From assembly GCF_027912415.1 (NCBI RefSeq), contig NZ_CP115175.1, forward strand, positions 1,426,001 to 1,490,000: a DNA stretch of 64,000 nt. Direction: 5' to 3'. The DNA is from Homoserinibacter sp. YIM 151385. Its GTDB lineage: Bacteria > Actinomycetota > Actinomycetes > Actinomycetales > Microbacteriaceae. The notes below the pieces were generated by a model. That model was not told the origin of the DNA. It worked only from the letters and a program-made list of their open reading frames with translations, and did not search any database. Positions 25,696-33,090 of the stretch are shown here, piece after piece. Both the position numbers and the translations under genes were made by a program. Positions within the stretch are counted from its first letter, which is position 1; each line of letters starts with the position of its first letter.

Positions 25696-26670
25696 ATGAC
25701 GAAGACAGCGGTTCTGGACACGAACTGCTTCGGCAAGAGGTTCAGTCCTCGCGTGCTCGAAGACGTCATCGCCACCGCAGCCGCGAACGGCTCCTCCGTC
25801 TGGGTACCGGATGTTGTTATTTGGGAGTTGGCCGAGCACGAACACTCGGCCTATCAAGCAAGCCTTCCTGCATACAGGCGGGAAGCCGAGCGAGCCGTGA
25901 GGATAGGCATCGAAGCCGAAGCGCCGACGGAACAGACCGTCGAAGATTTCGTGACGGCAATGGAGAAGCAGTTCGCTCAGCACCCAGAGATCGAAATCTT
26001 GCGGCTTGACGGTGAGGAGGCGGTTGCGGCGATTCGAGATCAAGTCCTGCAAACCGGGTCAGGGTCGCGGAAGCAGGAAACCAAGACTGGCGCGGCAGAC
26101 AGTGGCTGGCTCCGCACGGTGGCAAAACGAAATGGCGGTGACTTGAAGGATCTGATCCTCGTTACCGGCGATCGCGCAGCAGTTGAAGGGCTGTGCGCGA
26201 AGGAGGGCTGGGAACCACCCCAGATCGCGGCCAACTTCAATGCTGCTCGCCTGGCCGCAGGGTGGAGCAAGGGCGCATCAATCCCCCAGATCGAAGCCCT
26301 CACCGCCTGGCTCGAACAGCTCCTTCCGCTGATGCCGTCCGCGGCCACAGACGGCACCTACGACCGAAGCGAAATCAACTTCGATCATTTCGACTTGTGG
26401 GAGCTTGACGTGGTCGACGACGCTGATTGGAACGAAATCTACTCGGTTGACACCCTAGAAAGCCTCACCGCTGTCAGCGTCACCGACGACGGACATCAAA
26501 TCAGAGCAAGCGGTGAGTTTAACGGCCACGTCGCCTACCTGATGATTGATGAGGACCGAGAGGGAGATATGTTTCCTCGACTCGTCGATAGCGACGATTC
26601 GATTCTTTACGCGGACATCACCGTTCAGCTCGACTCAGCGGGCAACGCGACATCTATCTCGTTCGGATAG
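25696..26670 (+). CDS. PIN-like nuclease-fold protein
   Basis: This encodes 324 residues. VLDTNCFG near the start, VWVPDVVIWEL, GAADSGWLRTVAK and ILVTGDRAAV place the four acidic residues expected of a PIN-like active site within the first 170 residues. The remaining 150 residues are an acidic, beta-rich extension (YSVDTLESLTAVSVTDDGHQ onward). No antitoxin gene is adjacent: 287 nt without a gene lie upstream, and the downstream genes run the other way. PIN domains cut RNA in toxin and defence systems; the size and acidic tail suggest a stand-alone effector, which is inference. Confidence 0.7.
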   Translation: MTKTAVLDTNCFGKRFSPRVLEDVIATAAANGSSVWVPDVVIWELAEHEHSAYQASLPAYRREAERAVRIGIEAEAPTEQTVEDFVTAMEKQFAQHPEIEILRLDGEEAVAAIRDQVLQTGSGSRKQETKTGAADSGWLRTVAKRNGGDLKDLILVTGDRAAVEGLCAKEGWEPPQIAANFNAARLAAGWSKGASIPQIEALTAWLEQLLPLMPSAATDGTYDRSEINFDHFDLWELDVVDDADWNEIYSVDTLESLTAVSVTDDGHQIRASGEFNGHVAYLMIDEDREGDMFPRLVDSDDSILYADITVQLDSAGNATSISFG

Positions 26671-26780
26671 TCACGCCCGCTTCATCTGTCGCACGCCGGT
26701 GGCGTTGAGCAGATCAATCACGGCACGCCGGCACAGCCGCCGATGACACACGCGATGGCAGGGTCGGGCACCACGTCAGG

Positions 26781-27341
26781 TCATTTCGACACAACGCTCT
26801 TGATCAAGACGCCCACGGCCGCCATCGCCGCGAGGAGTTGCGCCCAAGCCCAACTGTCTCGTGAAAACTGACGGATGCGAGTGGGGGTGGGCACCGCGAA
26901 TCTCGAACTCGGTGGGTCTTCGCGCACCTGCTGAGCAAACCAAGCCGACTTTCGAGTTCCCGCGTTCCACTCGATCAGCCGCTCGGCCACCACCGCTCTC
27001 GCGGCGACGCGTTCGCGCTTGGTGACCGCAAGTCTCATCAGCTGGATCTGTCTGTGCATCCAGAGCGCAATGAACCTGTCTCGCCCGTTCAAGTCGAGGA
27101 GGAGTCGCGGCAACAGCAGGGTGTATTCGAGCTCGGCGTTGGTCCATGCCTGCACGAACGCGGGACGAATGAGACTTCGGGTCGAGGACTCGAACGCGTC
27201 AAGGACACGCGCGACGAGCTGACGCTTGAGTTCGCGCTTGGCGCTTGCACGCGACGCGGCACGGTCCCACGCGAAGAGGCCGACCGTGACGAGGAGAGTG
27301 GCTCCGGTCGTAGCGAAGCCGATGTGCAGCGCAGCGTCCAC
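26781..27341 (-). CDS. Hypothetical protein with N- and C-terminal membrane segments
   Basis: This encodes 186 residues from GTG. Hydrophobic segments lie at about residues 5-24 (IGFATTGATLLVTVGLFAWD) and 166-183 (AQLLAAMAAVGVLIKSV); the basic, helical middle (LKRQLVARVLDAFESSTRSL) is probably cytoplasmic. No known domain. It is encoded just downstream of the unknown gene 27351-28043 on the same strand (9 nt gap), so the two are probably an operon, convergent with the PIN-like gene. Small two-TM proteins are common effectors in phage defence, but nothing here shows that. Confidence 0.6.
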   Translation of the reverse strand: MDAALHIGFATTGATLLVTVGLFAWDRAASRASAKRELKRQLVARVLDAFESSTRSLIRPAFVQAWTNAELEYTLLLPRLLLDLNGRDRFIALWMHRQIQLMRLAVTKRERVAARAVVAERLIEWNAGTRKSAWFAQQVREDPPSSRFAVPTPTRIRQFSRDSWAWAQLLAAMAAVGVLIKSVVSK

Positions 27342-27350
27342 GTCGATGGC

Positions 27351-28043
27351 TCAATCGAACGTGAACGTGCGGTAGGAACTACGGACAATAAAGCGTCGTC
27401 CGTCTTTTCGACGCTGAAGATATCCGGCGATCGTGTCGACGTCCGCGGGACGTATCCCCAGAGCCCGACACTTGGCGCGAACCTGCTCAACGGTGATGGC
27501 CGCCCAGCGAGCGGGACGGTTCATCATGTCCGCCTTGAGCTTGTCCTCTTCGTTCCATTTCAACCCGGAGTCGTAGCCGGCTGCCCAGGCGGCGATGTGC
27601 TCGAGGATCGCATCTACGCCATTCGGAAGAGGCTCCAAGGGCTTTCGTTCCTTCTTGGTGGGTGGGACGGTGGTGCCGGAGAGTAGTTGGAACGGGCTGA
27701 CGTCCTCGATCCACTCGGCGGTTTCTCGTTCGCTCCATTCGATGACTGCGACCGCGTCAGCTTCGGATTGCCACACATCGTTGAGATGCTCTCGGTCGGG
27801 CCACGCGTAGAGAACCCGCTCGCCGCGAAACGACCCCGCGCTGAACCCCTTCCACGAATGATGGGACACCCCGGCCCGACCCACGAGCGCCTCGATCACC
27901 GGGCTAGGGATGTCTTTGCGTGGAGTGACCACTGTGACCGGGCCGCCCGGCTGCTCGAGCAACCATTTCACGGCGCGCGTGTTCTGCGACTCGCGCGAGT
28001 CGCCCTCGCTCAGCTTGGACACCGCAACAGGTTGGTTAGTCAT
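27351..28043 (-). CDS. Unknown soluble protein of the inner element
   Basis: This encodes 230 residues from ATG 28043, preceded by GAGGAGG. TVVTPRKDIPSPVIEALVGR and VLYAWPDREHLNDVWQSEAD look like a small alpha/beta fold; the C-terminal 90 residues (ILEHIAAWAAGYDSGLKWNE, then VEQVRAKCRALGIRPADVD) look like a helical or HTH-like domain with a basic end. I do not recognise a family. It is probably co-transcribed with the two-TM protein downstream. Confidence 0.6.
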   Translation of the reverse strand: MTNQPVAVSKLSEGDSRESQNTRAVKWLLEQPGGPVTVVTPRKDIPSPVIEALVGRAGVSHHSWKGFSAGSFRGERVLYAWPDREHLNDVWQSEADAVAVIEWSERETAEWIEDVSPFQLLSGTTVPPTKKERKPLEPLPNGVDAILEHIAAWAAGYDSGLKWNEEDKLKADMMNRPARWAAITVEQVRAKCRALGIRPADVDTIAGYLQRRKDGRRFIVRSSYRTFTFD

Positions 28044-28355
28044 GCTCCGCCCTCCTCGTGTTAGCAGCACGATAGAAGCAGCTCACGACACCGACGGTGC
28101 GTTCGAAATCCTTACCCATACGTGTCTGCCCCCAACGAGGTGCCGGGGAGACCGAACCCAATGATTTGCTGGGCTGGTCCATCTCGGCGGACGTCCGAAA
28201 ACCGGAAATCGAGTCGTGTACACGTTGAAATGTGGCCACGGCGTGGCCACGCGTCCCGAAAGCAAGACGGCCCGACCAAGGAAAACTCTGATCAGGCCGT
28301 AAGTAGCTGAGGCGGGACTCGAACCCGCGACCTCACGATTATGAGTCGTGCGTTC
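28044..28355. other. Right end of inner element: arm repeats, tRNA-Met fragment, core site
   Basis: No gene is visible. The TGTGGCCA pair lies at 28230-28250. On the minus strand 28352-28305 is the 3' half of a tRNA-Met: anticodon arm CGACTCATAATCG (anticodon CAT), variable loop, and T-arm CGCGGG-TTCGAGT-CCCGC. The 5' half is missing, so it is not a functional tRNA but an attachment-site remnant. The integrase stop codon is only 3 nt beyond the core. Confidence 0.75.
28230..28250 (+). repeat. Arm-type repeats of inner element, right end
   Basis: TGTGGCCACGG followed by CGTGGCCAC gives two GTGGCCAC units 11 bp apart, about 90 bp from the core at 28340-28352 and in the same orientation as the left pair. 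Confidence 0.6.
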
Positions 28356-29515
28356 TCACCTTGGCTCCTCCCATGCGAGTGCGCCAGGAGAGCCGGGCGA
28401 ACGTGGCACGTGGCGAGTCTGGTTGAACAAAGTGGGATTGCCATTGCGACTGAGAGCCTCGCCCACGGCGTCAAGGTCGTCGTCGAATAGGTCTGCGTAG
28501 ACAAGTAAGGTCATTGCTGCAGAAGCGTGCCCGAGCATCTTCTGCACTGCCTTGACGTTCGCACCCGCCGAGATCGCGAGGCTCGCGGCGGTGTGTCGCA
28601 GATCGTGAGGCGTCAGTGGATCGAGGCTCGGATATTCGTCAAGCAGCTGCTTCAGCGCCGGGTCGAAGGTCCGAGCTCGCCAGTTCCGATTGCGAAGCGC
28701 ACCGCCCATCGGTGCCGTGAACACGAAATGCTTGGGCCCTTTGCCGACGCAGAGTTCTGCGAGCGGTTCCGCGAGGAAGGTCGGGAACGGCACACTCCGC
28801 CGGCTGTGGTTCTTCGGCGTCCCGTAGACCAGCTCGCGACCGACCTCTGTGACCGCCTGATCAACGTTGACGCGTCGGCGAAGCATGTCGAGGTCCATGA
28901 CCCGCAGCGCCGCCATCTCGCCCCACCGGAGTCCGGTGTAGGCAAGGAAGAGGATGACGGTGCCGTCCCGCTCCGCGAAGCCGGCGAGCTCGTGCACCTG
29001 CTCGTGCGTGAGGTAGCCGCAACGGTCGCGGACGATGCGCGCGGGAGCTTGACGCCATCCGCGGGGTTGCGGCTGAGCCGTCCGTCGCGGACCGCGTACT
29101 TCAGGATCATGCTCATCACGCGGTGGTAGCTGCGCGTCGTGCCGGCCGACAGCTTCGTCGAGACCTCGGTCAGCCAGTTCTGGATGTCAGCGTGCGTGAG
29201 TCCGGCGAGCGGCACGTTGCCCCATCGCGGGAGGATCGCGTGGCGCATGATCGACTCGTAGCCGGCGCGCGTCGAGGGCTTCAGCTGCACCTGATTCGCG
29301 AGCCACGTTTCGGCCCACTCGGCGAGCAGTATCCGCGACTGGCTCGCCGCGACGAACTCGCCGCGCGCCTTCGAGACTTCGACGGATGCGAGGAAGAGTT
29401 CGGCCTCGCGCTTCGTGCGGAAGCCGCGCTTGTCGGTCTGCGAGCGGTTCGGCAGCCGGTAGCGGACTCTGTATCGACGGCCGGATCCGGTCTCGTATGG
29501 CGTGATGCTTCCCAT
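28356..29515 (-). pseudogene. int: Tyrosine-type integrase, frameshifted
   Basis: Together the two frames give a complete integrase of about 386 residues. The N-terminal arm-binding domain starts YRVRYRLPNRSQTDKRGFRT, followed by a core-binding SAM-like domain. The catalytic domain has Arg in AYTGLRWGEMAALR, HDLRHTAASL, LGHASAAMT and the Tyr in LLVYADLF. The frame breaks after GVKLPR, at about 29030-29040, in the run CGCGCGC: a gain of one GC unit would explain it, and removal restores PRIVRDRCGYLTHEQV. The gene is either inactive or carries a sequencing error. It is the only recombinase in the island. Its 3' end abuts the core and tRNA-Met fragment. Confidence 0.88.
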
Positions 29516-29568
29516 GAACGATCCCTCCCGAGGCCTATCTCACTAGGGACCTCCGACCTCGCGAGCAC

Positions 29569-30951
29569 TCACCGCCGATCGGCGGGCCAGTTGCCGATCG
29601 ACTGCAAGTATTCGACGGCCTCCGCGTGCTCAGTGAACTCCAGCAAATTGCCGACCTTGGCCGCGAGAACTTCACGGACTTCGGCGGGAGTCGCGAAGAA
29701 GAACTCCTTGCGCGGGTTCGCCTGGTTTAGGGCGCGGGCAGCGAAATGTTTGTGGAGTTCGTTCTCGAGGGTTACGGCGTCCTCCGAGAAGAAAAGAGTG
29801 TGGATATCGAAGCGGAACGGCACCGAGGCTCCGCCGAGCTCGTACACGCGCTCCTTCGGCTCGAGCCTGCGCGTCAGCCCGATTTTCACCACCTGGTCGC
29901 CGAAGGCGCCCCTGTTGGAGATGACGTACACGTAACCGGCCCGGATGTTTGCGGCGCGATAGTCGTTGGCCTCGATAGCGCTGTCGATCTCCGCGAGCCT
30001 TGCCTCGAGGTCCGCCGCATCGCCCCCAGCAGCCCTGACCGCGGCCAGAGCATTCTCGACATGGCCGCGCTCCTTATCGAGCTTCTCGCGCTGCTCCTCG
30101 AGCTCCTTCTGAACGCGCTTCTCTTCGCGAAGCTGAGCGCGCTGCTCGCGTTCCGCTTCTCGCTCCTCTTGCTTCATCATGAGCCAGTCGGAGGTGAGCT
30201 CGATCTCCTCGATCCGCAAATGATGGAAGTCGTCACTGATGCGCATCTCCATCATCGCGCCGAGCTTCGCGATCGCGACCCGCGTCCGCTCCAGACGACT
30301 CTTTGCTGTCAGAGCATTGCCTGCCCTCAGCGACCGGATGCTGTTGTCCGCCTCTGAGTTGTAGGCGCGCAACATCAGGCGCCCGAGGTCATCCGACATC
30401 TTTCGTCCCTTCGCGAGGGAGTTGTCGAAAGTGAATCGGTTCGACGCGACGATCGCCCGCCCACTCTTCGCGACCTCAACGATCCTGGACTGCAGGTCTA
30501 CGAGTCGTTCGCGAAAAGCGGCAGCGTTCTCGAGCGGGTGGTGATAGCGGTAGATGCCCATGTCTTGAAGGACACGGTCGTCGTCGAGCGGGACAGCAGC
30601 GGGCTCTGCAGCCGGCGCCTGACTCAGCTGCGAGCGCAAAGAAGCCACCTCAGCTTCTAGCGCTCGGATCTTGTCGTTCTCGGTCAACGCAGGAGCTACG
30701 GGCGGCGCGTCGTCAGTGTCTCCTGGCACTGGGGCAACCTCGCGGGCAGGATTCCCTGCGTTTGCGGGGTTGTCGATCGCCGATCGTGCTGACTCAGGAG
30801 CCGACACGGGGGCATCGGCCGGCAGCCAAAGCGACCAGTCGTCTGGCGGTGACGGCCAGGACGGGTCCGGCACCCATCCAAGAGGCGGCTTCCATCCGGG
30901 AGGCGGCGTCGGCCATCCAGGAGGCGGGTTGAACGTCCACTCATCCGACAT
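29569..30951 (-). CDS. DUF4041 protein with C-terminal T5orf172 (GIY-YIG) nuclease domain
   Basis: This encodes 460 residues. Residues 1-45 hold PPxGW repeats ending PDPSWPSPPDDWSLW, an actinobacterial targeting-like motif. A short coiled coil (about 90-110) leads to DUF4041 (about 125-270), with QDMGIYRYHHPLENAAAFRE and LMLRAYNSEADNSIRSLR. A long charged coiled coil (about 270-330) connects to the T5orf172 domain (about 345-435), with GYVYVISN, VVKIGLTRR and the Glu in ENELHKHF. T5orf172 is a GIY-YIG endonuclease relative found in phages and defence loci. The ATG overlaps the stop of the coiled-coil gene upstream by one base, so the pair is coupled. Confidence 0.85.
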   Translation of the reverse strand: MSDEWTFNPPPGWPTPPPGWKPPLGWVPDPSWPSPPDDWSLWLPADAPVSAPESARSAIDNPANAGNPAREVAPVPGDTDDAPPVAPALTENDKIRALEAEVASLRSQLSQAPAAEPAAVPLDDDRVLQDMGIYRYHHPLENAAAFRERLVDLQSRIVEVAKSGRAIVASNRFTFDNSLAKGRKMSDDLGRLMLRAYNSEADNSIRSLRAGNALTAKSRLERTRVAIAKLGAMMEMRISDDFHHLRIEEIELTSDWLMMKQEEREAEREQRAQLREEKRVQKELEEQREKLDKERGHVENALAAVRAAGGDAADLEARLAEIDSAIEANDYRAANIRAGYVYVISNRGAFGDQVVKIGLTRRLEPKERVYELGGASVPFRFDIHTLFFSEDAVTLENELHKHFAARALNQANPRKEFFFATPAEVREVLAAKVGNLLEFTEHAEAVEYLQSIGNWPADRR

Positions 30952-32228
30952 CAGGCTCTGCGGACTCCAGATCCGTTGGCAGCCACGAGCTCGAATGGGT
31001 TCTTGGACGTAGCAGCGCCGAGATGCTCGAGGGTTGCCGACGGCACAATCCCGGAGAGGTTGATCGCGACGAACGTCTCGCGCGCGGTGCTCACCGCGAC
31101 GAACGGAATGAACCTCGTCTGGCCAGTTGCGGGGTCATTGGTTCGCACGCCGACCTCGATCGACATGGACTTCACGATCTGCCGCCGGTCTGCCTCGAAC
31201 ACCTCGTGGAGCGTTCGCAACGCCACCTGATTGACAATGCTCGCGTACCGCGCCTTCATATCCCGAGCCGACAGGTCGGTCGAGACGATCTCGTCGGAAG
31301 CCTTCACATATCGCCAGGACTTGATCTTCGGAACATCCGACGGTGCTGGAATCTCGACCTGCAACTTCAGTTCGGCCGTCGTGGCGTCGAAACCGGCGTC
31401 GTACTCGACCGGAAACCCTTCCGGATACACGGAGTTCGCGAGCACGATGGATACGTAATCCTGGACTGCCTCGACGTCGCCATATCCGAGGTTCGCGATG
31501 AAGCGATCGACTTGGGCATTGTGCTCAGCTACCTCGCGGTCACGAACGTCGCACGCTGCCTGATACTTCGCCCGCTCCTCAGCTAGCGTCCTCTCCCTCA
31601 GAGCCTCCGCGTCGACATGGGCGCGATGCAGGGACTCGACGTAGGCGGGATACTGCTGGTCGTTGCGCCACCACTCCTCATGTGCGCGAAGGAAGTCGGC
31701 CTCGGCTTGAGCTGCCGCCTCCTGAATCTTCTTCTGGCGATTGAAGAGCCCGGTGACCGGAGCGGGCGCCCATCGAACCGGCTCCGGATGACGCGGCACC
31801 AGACCGGGCGGAGGAGTTGGCGTCTCGAGATCCCATCGCGGGAACGGCGGGTGTTCAGCCCGGCGCTTCAATTGCTCGAGATCGACGTAGTCGTCGACGT
31901 CGAGGGTCGCGGCCAGCAGCCCCTCGAGCTCGGCGTAGTTGTCGGCGAGCTCGGCATTGCGATCTTCGACTTCAGCCTGCATCGCATCGACATGAGCGGC
32001 CTGCGCCTCTCGTTCGAGGCGCCTTCGATCGACATCCGACGCTCGAACGGCCGCCTGATATGCACGCTGCTCTGCTCGACGAGCGGCCTCCGCTTGTCTT
32101 ACTGCGGTGGCCGCCGCGCGTTGTCTGCGCTCGGCCTCTCTTGCAGCGAGCTGAGACTGGTGTTGAAGTTCGGCAAAGAAGCCGCGGCGTCGCGCCAAGA
32201 GCCCTCCCAGGTGAGTCTCGTTCAGCAT
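30951..32228 (-). CDS. Coiled-coil protein resembling the non-catalytic part of actinobacterial Mrr-type restriction proteins
   Basis: This encodes 425 residues. A long Ala/Arg/Glu coiled coil (about 12-130) is followed by a Pro-rich linker, a helical segment (about 165-245) and a globular domain (about 250-420) with WRYVKASDEIV, NQVALRTLHEVFEADRR and DPATGQTRFIPFVAVSTARE. I recall this globular block from actinobacterial restriction-system proteins, some of which end in an Mrr nuclease domain. Here the protein stops after FELVAANGSGVRRA and no nuclease motif is present. The coupled downstream gene supplies a GIY-YIG domain instead. Role as recognition subunit is inferred. Confidence 0.65.
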   Translation of the reverse strand: MLNETHLGGLLARRRGFFAELQHQSQLAAREAERRQRAAATAVRQAEAARRAEQRAYQAAVRASDVDRRRLEREAQAAHVDAMQAEVEDRNAELADNYAELEGLLAATLDVDDYVDLEQLKRRAEHPPFPRWDLETPTPPPGLVPRHPEPVRWAPAPVTGLFNRQKKIQEAAAQAEADFLRAHEEWWRNDQQYPAYVESLHRAHVDAEALRERTLAEERAKYQAACDVRDREVAEHNAQVDRFIANLGYGDVEAVQDYVSIVLANSVYPEGFPVEYDAGFDATTAELKLQVEIPAPSDVPKIKSWRYVKASDEIVSTDLSARDMKARYASIVNQVALRTLHEVFEADRRQIVKSMSIEVGVRTNDPATGQTRFIPFVAVSTARETFVAINLSGIVPSATLEHLGAATSKNPFELVAANGSGVRRA

Positions 32229-32319
32229 AGGAGTGTCAATCGTCGCAAGGTAGCCCGCCTACGAGGGATGCCCGCCGAGACTCTCGGAGCACGCGATTCG
32301 CTTCGTCGGAGTGCAGTGT

Positions 32320-32718
32320 CTAGTGACTTCTGCGCCACTTCCGGCCGCTGCTCCCTCGCATCAGCTGGCGCCTTGCCAGCTCGTCCTCATAGGCGCGCAA
32401 CCACATCAACGCAGTCCTCTGCGATCGAGACAGCACGCGCTCTGCGACGAATAGCGCGATGGCGAATGGGATACCGGCGATACCAATGACGAGAGCCGCA
32501 CCCCACGGATTGCCCTCGATTGGAGTCACTGGACTCAGAACTAGCGCGACCGGGACGACGATCGCGACGATCGTCAGGTACGTCGGCCCGTCGCGGTCAG
32601 CCGACTCGACGCGCAGTTCCGCGAGAGCCAACCGCTGTTGCGCGAGACTCGAGTCAGCAAAGGCTTCGACTCGGTCAGAGAGCTTCTTCCGGTCTTTGTG
32701 AACGTGCGGCGTCGCCAT
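32320..32718 (-). CDS. Small hypothetical membrane protein (2 TM)
   Basis: This encodes 132 residues: a basic amphipathic N-terminus (1-45), two membrane segments (about 47-63, YLTIVAIVVPVALVLSP, and 73-92, AALVIGIAGIPFAIALFVAE), and a basic tail rich in Arg ending RKWRRSH. It lies 91 nt upstream of the coiled-coil gene on the same strand and may be the first gene of that operon. A membrane effector in a three-gene defence unit is possible; nothing proves it. Confidence 0.6.
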   Translation of the reverse strand: MATPHVHKDRKKLSDRVEAFADSSLAQQRLALAELRVESADRDGPTYLTIVAIVVPVALVLSPVTPIEGNPWGAALVIGIAGIPFAIALFVAERVLSRSQRTALMWLRAYEDELARRQLMRGSSGRKWRRSH

Positions 32719-32814
32719 CCTGAAACGCTATTCACTGCTGGCGACAGTCATCCTTTGCTTCAGGTCCGATCGAGAGCGCATGCCCTTGTTTCCTCCTGCA
32801 TCCCACCTTTTGCC

Positions 32815-32919
32815 CTGCATTTCCGCCGCTGCTTTACTTCCCAACCTCCCTCACTCATAAGGAACGTTGAGTGCGGGAGGTTGGGAAGCGGCCGTAGGCC
32901 GGCAGCGGCGGAAATGCAG
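32815..32919. repeat. Large imperfect inverted repeat (possible cruciform or structured RNA)
   Basis: Outer arms CTGCATTTCCGCCGCTGC (32815-32832) and GCAGCGGCGGAAATGCAG (32902-32919) are perfectly complementary over 18 bp. Inner arms TTCCCAACCTCCC (32838-32850) and GGGAGGTTGGGAA (32875-32887) match over 13 bp, and CACTCA/TGAGTG add 6 bp around a loop of about 10 nt. A side hairpin GCGGCC-GTA-GGCCG interrupts the right arm. It may be a miniature inverted-repeat element, an RNA gene or a bidirectional terminator. Confidence 0.8.
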
Positions 32920-33066
32920 CGTAGAACCACCACAAACCCTTCGTTTGAGTATTCGCGACCGACGAAGGGGTAAGAGACGGAACTGGAGACCAGACCGGCG
33001 TCGTCTCGGCCGGCCAGTACTTCGGCGCTGCACTCTAGCCGTGATCCAGTTCGCATGTCACACTGT

Positions 33067-33084
33067 TTCTAGATCTAGAAGGAG
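33067..33084 (+). promoter_or_regulatory. Palindromic operator candidate and RBS of the AbiE-like pair
   Basis: TTCTAGATCTAGAA (33067-33080) is a perfect 14-bp palindrome, and AAGGAG (33079-33084) lies 6 nt before the GTG at 33091. A DNA-binding antitoxin encoded just downstream could bind it for autoregulation; this is inferred. Confidence 0.55.
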
Positions 33085-33090
33085 TATGAC

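Larger units (their letters stand above)
20701..28352. mobile_element. Inner nested element without a visible recombinase
   Basis: A 13-bp direct repeat TATGAGTCGTGCG lies at 20701-20713 and 28340-28352. Just inside each copy are paired TGTGGCCA/CGTGGCCA repeats with 11-bp spacing (20824-20843 and 28230-28250). At the right end the core continues into a tRNA-Met 3' half. Joining the ends would give a circle with a core flanked by arms on both sides, i.e. a full attP. The 7.6 kb between holds seven genes, none a recombinase. Removing it would leave the outer integrase gene about 190 bp from tRNA-Lys, the usual layout. The nesting model is inferred. Confidence 0.6.
32719..33090. other. 372-bp intergenic region with a large inverted repeat and a palindrome
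   Basis: The region holds the 105-bp imperfect inverted repeat at 32815-32919, listed separately, then the palindrome TTCTAGATCTAGAA at 33067-33080 overlapping AAGGAG, the ribosome-binding site of the gene at 33091. No credible protein gene is present. It separates the leftward DUF4041 operon from the rightward AbiE-like pair. Confidence 0.7.

Noticed and set aside
28305-28352. tRNA-Met gene on the minus strand
   Set aside because: Anticodon arm, variable loop and T-arm are present, but the 5' half is replaced by the integrase 3' end. It is an attachment-site remnant.
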